64,000 bases of DNA from Phallus indusiatus (Eukaryota; Basidiomycota; Agaricomycetes; Phallales; Phallaceae): positions 142,177 to 206,176 of the forward strand of contig JAQFWX010000063.1 of the NCBI GenBank assembly GCA_027605045.1. Reading direction: 5' to 3'. Below, piece by piece: positions 34,286 through 46,584 of this stretch. The translations under genes were made by a program, and so were the position numbers. A model generated the notes under the pieces. The model had not been told where the DNA came from. It saw nothing but the letters and a program-made list of their open reading frames with translations, and searched no databases. The first letter of the stretch is position 1, and each line of letters begins with the position of its first letter.

Positions 34286-35005
34286 ATTGTCGCAAAAATC
34301 GAAGGAGATTATAAACTAAATCAGGTTTATTTATTCAATAGGTCGTTTATTTTGTATTTATAATTCAGTATCTCACAACGTACAGAGATTATTTTTCTCC
34401 CCTGTGCCTTCATTTTTAATCTTTCTCACCAATGAGTGTTCTGCGACTTCGCCTGAGTTGTGATCGGGTAAACACCATTCACCAGCTAATCGCTAAGCGT
34501 CTCATACAGCAAAAAAAGGAGGATGGTCTGTGCGCAAGCTCAGGCTCCCATATAGACTCGAGACCTCTGTTGCATTCGCGTTGTGCCCACTTAGCAGTAG
34601 TCGTGGTATTTTAATAGCAGTTCTAATAATAGTCCTAACAGTAGTTTAATAGTAGTTCTAATAGTAGTTTAATAGTAGTTTAATAGTAGTCTAATAGCAA
34701 ACCTAGTAGTTAACAGCGTAGTAATTTAAGATTCATATTTTGTAGTGCCAGTGTAGACTAGTATGTATGTACATATAAATGCTCAATATAATGTTTTAAT
34801 GACTACTATAACTTGTGATTTGACATTAAGAAAAACAATCAAATCGTTGTAAAAAGGACTCGAGAAAAAAATCTGCCCATTTGATTTATAAACCCAACTT
34901 GACAAATTCTCATTGCCTTGAAAAGTTTATAAAAAGTTTATAAACCACCTCGGCGCCTCTAGGTTTATAATCGATTATAAATCCCATTTCGGTTTTTGCG
35001 ACAAT
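34286..35005. mobile_element. 720-bp insertion with short terminal inverted repeats
   Basis: Left end ATTGTCGCAAAAATCGAA and right end (reversed) ATTGTCGCAAAAACCGAA match at 17 of 18 positions. It sits exactly where the TM4 and TM5 duplication units meet: the flank before it (CAGTTGACTA) and after it (TAGATGAAAAATG) are adjacent in the equivalent place near 31760. A 2-bp TA duplication is possible but not proven. No protein-coding frame inside is convincing. It contains the minisatellite at 34613-34712. Confidence 0.55.
34613..34712. repeat. Degenerate TAATAGTAGTT minisatellite
   Basis: About nine imperfect copies of an 11-nt AT-rich unit (TAATAGTAGTT and variants with CTAATAG or CTAACAG). 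Confidence 0.7.
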
Positions 35006-35071
35006 ATTTTTTTTTAGATGAAAAATGAAAACAGAAACTAAATGAATGTAATTACAGCTTTCAACGTAATA

Positions 35072-37093
35072 TCATCTTATATCATCTCTCCCAACTATAG
35101 TCTCGTTCCGGTTCGCTTCTTGTGAAGAAAAAGGCTGATACGAATGTCGCCAGTTTTCATCGTAAGCAGGCGGCAGCCTATTCGAGTTCGCCATAACTCG
35201 ACCCGCGTCTCTTTCTCGGATTCCACCGATCAAAGGCTCCTCTCGCAATTGGTCTGACAGATTCTGGAAGGATGCGTTGGGTTCAGTATTTCTAGCGTTA
35301 TTCGGGAGCTGATCTTCATGTCGTAGGTTTGGTTCAACAATTTCACTGTTCGATAGCGTAAACAGCGCCGGAACTCGAGGAGAATCCATTTCTGGACTAC
35401 CTGATGAATCGGTATCTTGGTTGGCCCTTCCCAGTTCTGTACTGTGTGGAGTGGACGCATCGTCGGAAGCCTGGGCCAGCTTCACGTCAGGTAACATGTA
35501 TGGGGTAACCTCGACGACTGGAGTCACAGTATCACGGGATGGTGTCTCTCTAACGTCAACACTATTGTCAGTTAACACAGTAGATCGATAGTGGAGCAAT
35601 TTGTGAATACGTCGATGACGACGGAGAAAATAAAGGCCAATAAAACAGAGAATAATGAAACCATTGGCACCGATTACACTTCCAATGATAATTCCAATTG
35701 GGAGCGACTTCGAGCTGGAATGATCATCGAAATTCTGAGTTGGAATCGGCGTCATAAGAGTTGGACTTGGCGTAATAGCAGAGACGCTATACAACAGTGA
35801 CAAAGTTATAAGAACGAAACACTCTCATTTGCAAAGAAAAGCTTACCTCTGATCACCCCTGATGACTGCAAAGTCAAGGAAGAGGGGTGAGTTGGATTGG
35901 GAATTGGACAACGTTATAACGTGTGTTCTATTTTCATCTAAATTATCCGTGTAGAAAAGTAGAGTCGAGCTTGTAGATTGAGAATTAGGATCTTCAGCCT
36001 GAGACGATCCAGGTGGCCCCGGCGGGTGTGGAACGTTGGCACGTCCGCCCATTGGACCACCCTGCGGACCACCTTGGTGTTGAGACATATCAAATTGGGA
36101 TCCAATTAGATTCATTGGGAGTTGATGGTCAACTTGTATTTGAAACGATGCTCCATCGCCGTAAAGTTCCTGGGAGAAATAAGGTAATGAATAACGGCCT
36201 GAAATATGACAAGTAAAAGGGAAGAACATACAATGGAGCTCCCCCGAAACACCAATTCTGCCTTAGACCCTTCTGTGGATGTACTGTGAATAGAGTCGTT
36301 AAATGCGGAGTTTGGAAAAGACGTTGAAGTCCAAGATCCCGTATATACGATGAAAGATGATTCATCGTCAATTGTCGTATTAAAGATTGAACCGTTATAA
36401 CTGAAGATGCTCAAATAAACTTCTCTCGTGTCGTAAACTAGTTCAACTTACCCGGGAGGACCAATATCTCTGCCAATAGAGATACAATTCAAGTTGAAGA
36501 ACTTCCCATCGGAAGAAAGCTGGCTAATCTCAACAGTATGTTGAGAATCACTCAAATTATCAAAAAACAGTGAGGTATCGTTCCAGCCTGGATGAGATCC
36601 GTTGACAGGAGTAGGAGACTCCTTATCCAGCTGGACAGAAAAAACATTATTCGTTTGACTACAATGAGGTGAGCTTTATGAACACAGAATCTGTCTAAAC
36701 TCCCACTCACCCGTATATGGTGATGTTGGTACCTACGTGCCGTGAGTAGTTCGAGATGCAGATGATCAACACACAAACGATCATTTACCTAAGAAAGTCA
36801 ATGTAGCGGTTGCGTGACTGTCGTTCGTGTGATGGCTCGGTTTTCCTTGTAACTTTAATGGCAGACTTTCCTGATTTGCACAATTTCTATTGTTAATTGT
36901 CGGACCTAAAGTATTTTATCAATGCTTTGGAGCGGGGAGCTTGACGGAGCTGAGCCTTTTCTTACCACCCCGCCACTGTCCTTGATAACTGATCATAGGC
37001 GATGAATCTAAGGAAAAAATTGGTTCATGCGTTTGAGTTGTACGAACGAAGGATTTTTTTTTTACTTGGAATTGTAAAATTCAAGAATGTCAT
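35072..37093 (-). CDS. TM5: two-domain single-pass membrane protein, array member with PPxY tail
   Basis: Same exon plan as TM4, with which it shares the helix region (GIIIGSVIGANGFIILCFIGLYF), basic stretch (RRHRRIHKLLHYRS), Asp/Glu/Ser-rich tail and RLPPAYDENWRHSY. The 5' exons differ more: the region at about 36560-36900 has lost or changed segments that are identical between TM3 and TM4. The ectodomain keeps DDESSFIVYTGSW, a Gly/Pro insert (GGPQGGPMGGRANVPHPPG) and LLFYTDNLDENRTH. The 3' flank (CAGCTTTCAACGTAATATC block) is also shared with TM4, so the duplication unit includes intergenic DNA. Confidence 0.75.
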
Positions 37094-37769
37094 CTGGGAA
37101 AGCGTGAATGTTAGAAATACTAAAAATCGGTAATATAGCAAGTTTGGGCTTAGTCCCGAGAGAAATGGGTGACAGCGAGCTGCAATTAAGAAATAGAAAT
37201 AAAATGATTCATAATAAAGAAGGACTGCATGCGGTGCATTGGAGGCTCTCAACGCCTTCCTTGACAGCGCGGCGCTGCCTCGAGTCACACTGTTTTTCTA
37301 ATGAGATTTTTCATCTCCAAATGACAACATTGTTGATGTCGGAATTAGACACGAGTATATGAGTCTTTTTTTTACATAAAGATTCTATCGACAGTGCATC
37401 AGTAGGTAAGTCACTGGCACGCCTCAGTTGACTGTTGCGGTTTGACCGACAGACCAACAAAGCGAGTCCCGTAATATATTCGTATATACGACGATGACCG
37501 ATGGTGATGAACGAATCGTTAATTTTTAATTCATCAACAACGATCTTAAAATGGATAAAAAAAGATGAACCTGAATGCGGTAAGAAACAGCAAAAAAAAA
37601 AAAATTATGTAGACCTCATATTTATTTCATTGGCCCGCGCAAATCAATCTGATTTATACTTATTTGATTAACAGTGGGAAGTTATGTAACTTGAGCACAG
37701 CTCAGAATAAATAAATTATATGCCCGTATAGTAACCTGATGAGACCATGTCAACTTGTAGTGCATAGTA

Positions 37770-39587
37770 CTAAGTACTAGTAGCACCTCGCCAATTCAAA
37801 TCATACGTGGGTGGCAAACGATTTATTACAACTCCACCTGCATCTGTTTCCCTGATTGTAGAGATTTGAGATTCCAAACTCTCTTGCGAAGGATCTAACT
37901 GTGAAACGTCCATACGCGTGTCATTCACCGATACCAAACGGCATGAGTGTTTAACAGCTTCCGGTTCGGTGAACAGAGTCGGAACTTGGAAATCTAGTGG
38001 TAGTCCACCTAGTAAGTTAGAATAATTTTAGTCTTGCACATTAAAGCTCAGGTAATACCGTGAACACACACCTACGGACTGTGACGCAGAAACCTGCGTA
38101 ATTGTCGGCTTCGATATGTTGTGCAGGTAGGGGGTAACCTCGTCTGCTAGAGTGATACCACGTTCGTCAGGTTCAGTACCAATGATGGAAATAAGCTTCC
38201 TGCGACGGGATTTGTGTTTATGACGGAGAAAGACAATTACGATTAAACAGATAATCATCAGACCCACGCCTCCAACTACACTCCCAATGACAATAGGTGT
38301 TGTAGAATGTGATTTCGGATTTGGAGGAGTAGTTTCTATGGAGCTATATGATCGTCATAAATTAATAACGAAGGCATAATCAAAATTCCGAAAAAAAAAG
38401 AGCTCACTTTTGGCTGCTTCGAACAATTGCATAATCAAAGTACAAAGGGTTGTTCGTATCGGAATTAGAGTTTGCCAACATCACAACATGCGTCGAATTC
38501 TCGTCTAGACCATCCATGTAAAAGAGTACCGTTCGCGGTGTTTGATGATCTTGACTGAAAAATACAGTGTTTTTGCCTGGGCCAATTGACGTTACTTGGT
38601 TATCAACTTGTACTTCATATTCCGCATCCGCATTAATTCCATACAATTCCTAAGGACGAGGCAATTAGCAAAATAGAAACACCGATAATTTATACCATAC
38701 GATAGAGCTTCCGCGGAAATGTAGTGATAAGGTGGACCCTTCCTCAGTCGTACTGTGAAGAGTGTTGTTGAATCCAGAGGATGACGTAGTCGATGTCCAA
38801 AGACCATTGTACACAATAGAAGACGATGTGTCGTCGAATGTCGCATTGAAAATCGGATCGGTGTAACTAGATTGTTCACAACATACATATCTTTTCAATC
38901 GCAGATAGGTTGCCAGAGGGAAAACTTACCCGGGAGGTCCAAGTTCTCGACCAACAGTGATAAAATCTAAGACAAAGTCAAATCCTTGAGGAGAATGATT
39001 ATTGGTAACTTTAAATGTATGTTCGGAATTATTTAAATCTTGAGCACTCCAAAGGGGAGCCTGCGAGAGTCCGTCCGCGTGTGCATTTTCAGTCATCGCG
39101 GGCCCGTCATCCAGCTGGACAATGAAATCTCCGCTCAGAGGCCCTTTTGAGCTAACAATCCTATGAGCGCTCTCGAAATAAAATGTACGACTGAATTCGA
39201 TTACCCGAATATTGTTATTCTAGTACCTACTCCTTGTGTGTTAACAGAAAGAAGGAGAAAAGAAAATACCCAGGTACCTGTGAAGTTAAAGGTTGCGTTT
39301 GCATGAGGCCCGGCGGCGGTCGCAGCAAAGCTTATGAGATCTTGTGACGGGGTCCCAGAAGTGTCGTTAGTTGGAACTAGAAAAATAATAGCCTGAGTAA
39401 AGAAACGGTAAAACGTGAAACGTGAAACGAAGTCTTCATTAGTATTACCCTCTAACCATGCACCTTTACCACCGGAGTTATAAGCTATAAGTGGGGACCA
39501 ACCTGATAAAAACTTTAGTGTTTTTTTGGCTCCTGACTCTTGCAAACGGAGAACTTTACTAGGGATTGTAAAATTTAAGAATGTCAT
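37770..39587 (-). CDS. TM6: two-domain single-pass membrane protein, array member with PPxY tail
   Basis: Founder-like member of the TM6-TM11 subgroup. Exon 1 MTFLNFTIPS, exon 2 GWSPLIAYNSGGKGAWLEG, then NDTSGTPSQDLISFAATAAG to NATFNFTG, VQLDDGPAMTENAHADGL, TVGRELGPPG, the second repeat DDTSSSIVYNGLWTS to FRGSSI, ELYGINADAEYEVQVDNQVT, LLFYMDGLDENSTH-like sequence (VLFYMDGLDENSTH) and YFDYAIVRSSQK. The helix (GLMIICLIVIVF) is followed by RHKHKSRRRK. The tail is split by a GT-AG intron starting GTGTGT after SQSVG and ends with INRLPPTYDLNWRGATST, a PPxY motif. Stop at 37770-37772. Confidence 0.75.
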
Positions 39588-40607
39588 TAAACGGGTAGCG
39601 TCTAATCCAGAGACGTGGATACAAGTCTTGAGTGAATGGCTGGCAGTCGGTTGAAGGAAAGTTTGGAGTGATTCATGGTTTACCCGAGTACGTTAATATT
39701 CACTCACGAACGCAGTGTCCAGTGATGGCCAGCACTTCCCTAGATACTGATCTTTACAAGATCTTTACTAGGCGCCTATCAAGGCGCCATCATATTGGGT
39801 TCTAAAACTGTAAACATACCATTCTCCAATGAGCAGAAAACCACCTACTTCCATAGATACCGGCCTCTACTGGACGCCATCATGTACCAGGGAATTAGGT
39901 TTTAAATTACACCGTCCTCCGAAGTGCAAAAAAGTCACCTTCCCGTCAGTCGTTTATTTTCAAATTTCAGCCGACACCAGCGTGTGTGGATAAATCATAG
40001 TAAAGTGCATCGGCGCACATAGTAGATTACAGTAGTATATACCTGTTAATAATTGGATAAAAATCACTACTACTATATAACTTACTGTAGCCCACCAGAT
40101 AGATAAAATACACGAAAGAGAACAGGATTTCTAGCGCGAACAGCCGGTAGACGCCCAACGTTCACAATTGCAAGCGGTCAGAGTGAACTGAGACTGGGGC
40201 TCTGGAATTACATATGTACGATGTTCTGAGAATCTGAGAAGCGCGTTAAAGTTTGGGAGAGGTCGTAAAAACAATTAAAATAACCCATCATCTTGCAAAT
40301 GTGTCGAACCTGGGTGTCGCCGCGGTCCCAAAGCCTTCACTGAACTTCGCAGTTCCCTCGACTTCACCGGAAATCAAGCCGAGTCGTAGGTAAACTTGGG
40401 TTTGATTTATTTATAAATTCACACAAGAAATTATTATCTATCACTTTCCAAAAATAATCATCACTGGCCATCACCGGTCACCGGACACTGGGTCCGTCAG
40501 TAGATACATTAACATACTCCGAGCAGTACACTATCAGCTCAGAACCAAAAGATAATTATACCTACATAGTAACGTGATGGGACGGTGCCAACTCGCAGCG
40601 CATATTA
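39588..40607. other. Intergenic, part of the duplicated unit
   Basis: The stretch from about 40150 to 40310 is repeated near 43690-43830, downstream of TM9. It has no gene. Two short related blocks around 39720-39900 share GGCGCCATCAT-like sequence. Confidence 0.5.
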
Positions 40608-42415
40608 CTAAGTAGCATCTTGCCAATACTCGTCGTACACTGGTGGCAAATGGTTTACCACAACTGCACCTGTGTCTATTCCCGTGTTCCTCGAGATCCA
40701 AGACGGTGAATTTTCTTGCAAAGGAGCGGTCCGTGCGCGTGCCAAGTTTGAGGCGTCAGTCTCTGATATCAATTGATACGAGTGTGGATCTGATTCAGTG
40801 GCTTGCATTCTCGTGAACAAGGTCGGAACTTGGGTATTTGTGCCTAATTAATCAAAATAATCTCAGTCTCTCGCGTTGAATGTAGGTATTTAGCACTACA
40901 TGCCTACGGGTCGTGACACAGGGACCTGCGTAGTGTCCGGCTTGTGCCTGGTGTATACAGGGGGGATAACCGGCTCCATTATTGACGTCATATCATGGCT
41001 GTCCGGCTCATAGGGACTTATTGAGATTTTTGAACGATAACATCCGCGCCCACGGTGAAGACGGAAAAGCCCGAGTAGACAGATCGCCATGAACGCTACG
41101 CCCCCGATTACGCTCCCGACAATAATTCCTGTTTTAGAATGTGATTTCGGACTCGGAGTAGTCTCTATGGAGGAGCTATATGACGAACATCAGGCAAAGA
41201 CAAAGACGAAGTCATATTGTAAAAGAAACCCGAGAGACAACTCACTTTTGGCTGCTCCGAACAATTGCATAATCAAAGTACAAAGGATGGTTCGTACCGG
41301 TTTTAGATTTTGCCAACATCACATGATGCGTTGAATTCTCGTCTAGACCATCCATGTAGAAAAGTACCGTTCGCGGTGTTTGATGACTTTGATTGAAGAA
41401 TATAGTGTTTTTGCCTGGGCCAATTGACGTTACTTGGTTATGATCAACTTGTACTTCATATTCCGCATCCGCATTAATTCCATACAATTCCTAAGGACGA
41501 GGCAATCAGCAAACTATAAACACCGTTAATTCAAACCATACGATAGAGCTTCCGCGGAAATATAGCGATAAGCTAGACCCAGCCTCAGTCGTACTGTGAA
41601 GAGTGTTGTTGGATCCAGCGGATGACGTAGCCGATGTCCAAAGACCGTTGTACCCAATGGAAGATGATGTATCGTCGAATGTCGCATTGAAAATCGGACC
41701 AGTGTAACTAGATTTTTCATAACATATCTTTTCAACTACAGATAGGTCGCTAGATGAAGAGCTTACCCAGGAGGTCCAAGTTCTCGACCAACAGTGATAG
41801 AATCTAAGACAAATCCAATTCCTTGAGGAGTATGTTTATTGGTAACTTTAAATGTATGTTCGGAATTATTCAAATCTTGAGCACTCCAAAGGGGAGCCTG
41901 CGAGGGTCCGTCGTCCGCGTGTGCAATTTCAGTCATCTCGGGCCCGTCATCCAGCTGGACAATGAAATCTCCGCTATTAGGCCCTTTTGATCTAACAATG
42001 CTATGAGCGCTCTCGAAATAAAATGTACGACTGAATTTGATTACCCGAATATTGTTATGCTAGTACCTACTCCTTGTGTGTTAACAGAAAAAAAAAGAAG
42101 AAAATAATCAGGTACCTGTGAAATTAAAGGTTGCGTTTGCATGAGGCGCGATCGCCGCAAAGCTTATGAGATCTTGTGACGGGGTCCCAGAAGTGTCATT
42201 AGTTGGAACTAGAAAACAATAACCTGAGTATAGAAACGGAAAAACGTGAAACGAAGTTTTCATTAGTGTTACCCTCCGTCCATGCATTTTCAATACTGGC
42301 GTTATCATGGTAAGCTATAAGTGGGGACCAACCTGATAAAAACTTTAGTGTTTTTGGTTCCCGACTCTTGCAAACGGAGAACTTTACTAGGGATTGTAAA
42401 ATTTAAGAATGTCAT
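40608..42415 (-). CDS. TM7: two-domain single-pass membrane protein, array member with PPxY tail
   Basis: Exons follow TM6: SPLIAYHDNASIENAWTEG, DLISFAAIAPHANATFNFTG, VQLDDGPEMTEIAHADDG, DDTSSSIGYNGLWTSATSS and INADAEYEVQVDHNQVTS. The helix region (FMAICLLGLFRLH-type) is short and followed by RGRGCYRSK. The tail intron appears to use a GC donor (G|GCATGT) because only this gives the frame VPTLFTRMQATESDPHSY that reaches VVNHLPPVYDEYWQDAT, a PPxY end. If the next GT (GTAGTG, 4 nt on) is used, the tail shifts frame. The gene otherwise looks intact. Confidence 0.7.
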
Positions 42416-43141
42416 TAAACGGATAGCGTCAAATTAAGAGACGTGGATACAAGTCTTGAGTGAATGGCTGGCAGTCAGTCGGAGGAGAGTTTGGAGTGAT
42501 TCATGCACATGATTTAGCGTCCTTGAGTCTTGAGATCAAACAGGCTATGGTATCGCTGCCGGCCGCTCGGAGATCAGTGTCAACAGTTCAATATCGTGGG
42601 ATTAATGCAATTAAGCCGAGTTCTAACGCAATATATCAGAGACCTATTAATCCAAGATTGAAAATGCATATAAGCGTACCGCCTCATTATCTCAGCTGTC
42701 ATGGCTGTTTCTTTTCTTTTGTGGAGCTATTGTCGATAAAGTATTTAGACCCGGTTTAGCATTTATAGACAGCTGGGGATAAGTTTACGTAGAACCAGAT
42801 AATGCGTGAACCGTCGTTGGTCTTCAGGGGGGAAATGCTGTTACGCATGCGCCTCTAGAGTCTAGTTTTTGTGATCTTGCAGGTACTGATAGAGATCATC
42901 AACAGAAAGCTGATGATGGTCAATCAATCACAACCGAATACAAGCTACAACTGAGAGTAATGAACAATTGAGGTTAGTGATAGGAGCGACACAAATGTGG
43001 ACTTTGTATTTTTCGGCATGTGAAAATTTATTTGTTCCGTATACCTAATTTGAAGTGTCAGTGGTTAAAATTATCAACTTCCGCAGAGCTCGGAGTATAT
43101 AAATAAAAACATATCTATATCTTGAATATTCGGACTAGTAA
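42416..43141. other. Intergenic, repeated between TM9 and TM10
   Basis: The blocks at about 42600-42700 and 42880-43100 match 46150-46230 and 46250-46470. The duplicated unit therefore includes this DNA. No gene is supported; the frame at 42460-42759 has no motif. Confidence 0.5.
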
Positions 43142-43680
43142 TGGTACTAAGTAATTAAACATTTCGCCAATTCCCATCATATATGTACCTGTGGCAAATC
43201 TTTACCACAACCTCACCCGCAAATATCTTCCCTAATGCAAGAAACGCCTAATACCATTCTGAAGAAGCGGACTGCGAGGTATGAGTCACAATTAACGAAT
43301 AAGATGAGCGTGAGCTTACAGCTTGCATTTCCGTCGACTTAAAAACCGAGACCGAAGCCATAAGATTCGGGTGTGGTCCGCCTGCTAAATTGAAAGCCAA
43401 ATCAAGGAATGCTGTTAGACAGATGCAGAGTTTTAAATTGCGTAGTAGTTTTCGGCTTCGATATGGTGGGGTAACCTCGGCTACTGGTGTGATAATGACA
43501 TCATGTTTGTCAGGTCCATTACCAGGGTCTGGACATCTGCGGTTTAAGCGACGGAGAAAAACAAGTACTAAACAGATGGTGATCATAAAACCCACGCCCC
43601 CGAACACGCTTCCAATGACAATTCCTGTTCTCGAATGTAGTTTCGATGGAAACGAGAAGGAAACGGTTCTTACAGAGGAG
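43142..43680 (-). pseudogene. TM8: truncated array member lacking the ectodomain
   Basis: Only the stalk end, helix (GSVFGGVGFMITICLVLVF), RRLNRRC and tail remain. The tail resembles that of TM10 (VSVFKSTEM, TSQSASSEWY). Sequence homology stops near 43680, where it abuts the downstream flank of TM9 (43690 onward). Everything upstream, meaning both Y-x-G-x-W repeats and the start exon, is missing. A PPxY-like end is not in frame. It is best explained as the remnant of a TM10-like gene cut at a duplication junction. Confidence 0.75.
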
Positions 43681-44166
43681 TCAGAACCAGCGCCGAGCGG
43701 TCAGAGTGAACGGAGACTGGGACTTTGGAATTATATATGTACGATTTTCTGAGAATTCAAGAAGTGCGTTAAAGTTTGGGAGAGGTCGTAAGAACAATTA
43801 AAATAACACATCATCCTGCAAATGTGTCGAATAACCTTCAGACGCCACGCGACACTCAAAGCCTTCACTAACAATAATATTATTGAGCTTCACTGTTCCC
43901 TCGACTTCACTGGAATTTTCTATTTTAAAAATCACGGCCGACTCCCGAGTCGTGGGTGAACTTGGCTTTGATTTATTTATTAATTCACGCAAGAAATTAA
44001 TATTTATTACTATTTTCCAAAATAGCCATCACTGGACACTGGGTCCGTCAATAGATACTTTAACATACTCAGTACACTCTGCCCATCAGCTCAGAACCAA
44101 TAGATAATTACACCTGCGTAGTAACGTGACGGGACGATGGCAGATGCCAACTCGCCGCGCATAGTC

Positions 44167-45991
44167 CTAAGTAGCATCTTGCCAATCCTCATCATACACT
44201 GGTGGCAAATGGTTTACCACAGCTGCACGTGTGCCTATTCCCGTGTTCCTCGAGATCCAAGACAGTGAATTCTCTTGCAAAGGTGCGGTCCGTGCCCATG
44301 CCAACCGTGAGGCGTCAGTCTCCGATGTCGATTGATATGAGTGTGGACCTGATTCAGCGACTTGCATTCCTGTAAAAAAAGTCGGAACTTGGATAGTTGT
44401 GTCTAATCAATCAAAATAATCTCAGTCTCGCGCATTGAATGTAGGTATTTAGCACTACATGCCTACGGGTCGTGACACAGGGACCTGCGTAGTTTCCCCC
44501 TTGCGCCTGGTGTATACGGAGGGGATGACCGGCTCGAGTATTGACGTCATACCATGTCTGTCGGGTTCATAGGGACTTAATGCGATAGGTTTTGAGCGAC
44601 GACATCTGCGCCCACTGTGAAGACAGAAAAGCGCGACCAGACAGATCGCCATGAACACTACGCTCCCAAGTACGCTCCCGACAATAATTCCTGTCGTAGA
44701 ATGTGATTTCGGACTCGGAGTAGTCTCTGCGAAGGAGCTATATGACGGACACCAGGCAGGGACGAAGTCATGAGAAAGATGCGTGGTAAAAGAAACCCGA
44801 GAGACAACTCACTTTTGGCTGCTCCGGACAATTGCATAATCAAAGTACAAAGGGTTGTTCGTATTGGAATTAGAGTTTGTCAATATCACAACATGCGTTG
44901 AATTCTCGTCTAGACCATCCATGTAAAAAAGTACCGTTTGCGGTGTTTGATGATCTTGACTGAAGAATACAGTGTTTTTGCCTGGGCCAATTGACGTTAC
45001 TTTAAGGTTATCAACTTGTACTTCATATTCCGCATCCGCATTAATTCCATATAGTTCCTAAGAACAAGGCAGTCAGTAAACTAGAAACGCCGGTAATTCA
45101 AACCATACGATAGAGCTTCCGCGGAACTGTAGCGATAAGCTGGACTCTGCCTCATTCGTACTGTGAAGAGTGTTGTTGAATAATCCAGAGGATGACGTAG
45201 TCGATGTCCAAAGACCATTGTACACAATAGAAGATGATGTATCGTCGAATGTCGTATTGAAAATCGTACCGGTGTAACTAGATTGTTCATAACATATCTT
45301 TTCAACTACAGATAGGTTGCTAGATGAAAAACTTACCCAGGAGGTCCAAGTTCTCGACCAACAGTGATAGAATCTAAGACAAAGCTAATTCCTTGAGGAG
45401 AATGTTCATTCGTAACTTTAAATGTATGTTCGGAATTGTTTAAATTTTGAGCACTCCAAAGGGGAGCCTGCGAGGGTCCGTCGTCCGCGTGTGCATTTTC
45501 AGTCATCGCGGATCCGTCATCCAGCTGGACGATGAAATCTCCGCCATTAGTCCCTTTTAAGCTAACAATCCTATGAGCGCTCTCAAAATTAAATGTACGA
45601 CTGAACTCGATTACCCGAATATTGTTATGCTGGTACCTACTCCTTGTGCTTTAACAAAAAAAAAAGACGAAGAAAATAATCAGGTACCCGTGAAATTAAA
45701 GGTTGCGTTTGCATGAGGCCCGGTCGCAGCAAAATTTATGAGATCTTGTGACGGGGTCCCAGAAGTGTCGTTAGTTGGAACTAGAAAAACAATAGCCTGA
45801 GTATAGAAACGGAAAAACGTGAAACGAAGTCTTCATTAGTATTACCCTCTGAACCCTCCGTCCATGCATTTCCACCACCCGAGTTATAAGCTATAAGTGG
45901 GGACCAACCTGATAAAAACTTTAGTGTTCTTGGCTCCTGACTCTTGATAACGGAGAACTTTACTTGGGATTGTAAAATTTAAGAATGTCAT
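44167..45991 (-). CDS. TM9: two-domain single-pass membrane protein, array member with PPxY tail
   Basis: Very close to TM7 over the whole gene and 3' flank. It keeps NDTSGTPSQDLINFAATG, VQLDDGSAMTENAHADDG, ITVGRELGPPG, DDTSSSIVYNGLWTSTTSS, INADAEYEVQVDNLKVTS (one residue longer than relatives), VLFYMDGLDENSTHV and YFDYAIVRSSQK. The helix (GSVVFMAICLVALFCLH) leads to SGRRCRRSK. The tail needs the same GC-AG intron as TM7 to read VPTFFTGMQVAESGPHSY and end VVNHLPPVYDEDWQDAT. The start at 45991 matches the conserved MTFLNFTIPS exon. Confidence 0.75.
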
Positions 45992-46584
45992 TAAACGGAT
46001 AGCGTCTAATCTAGAGACGTAGATACAAGTCTTGAGTGAATGACTGGCAGTCAGTTGAAGGAAAGTTTTGAGTGAATCGTGGTTTCTATTACTGACAGGT
46101 GATCACATGTGCTTTCCTTGACAGCGAGACGTTACCGGCACACGATGTATAGCGCTATGTCAGAGACCTATCTATGATTGAGAATGCATATGATGACGTA
46201 CCGCCTTCTCATCTCAGCTGGTTGTGGTGACCTTGCAATTGTTGACAGACCATCAACAGAAAGCTGATGATGGTCAATCAATTTCCACAAGGTACAAGCT
46301 ACAAAGAGTAATGAATAGTAAGTTGAGGTTAGTGATAGAAACGGATAGAAACGACACAAATGTGGACATTGTGTTTTACGGCATGTGAGAATTTAATTTG
46401 TTCCGCATACCTAATCTGAAGTAGCAGTGGTTAAAATTATCAACTTCCGCAGAGTTCGGAGTATATAAATAAAAATGTAGACTAGTGATGTGTGGTACTA
46501 AGTAACATTTGCCCACCGTATACCTGTGGCAAATCCTTTACCAAAGCCTTCACTCGTTTCTATTTTCCTTGTTGCAAGGAACGC

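Noticed and set aside
34613..34712. Spaced repeats that might suggest a CRISPR-like array
   Set aside because: The units are contiguous, degenerate and 11 nt long, with no spacers, in a fungal genome.
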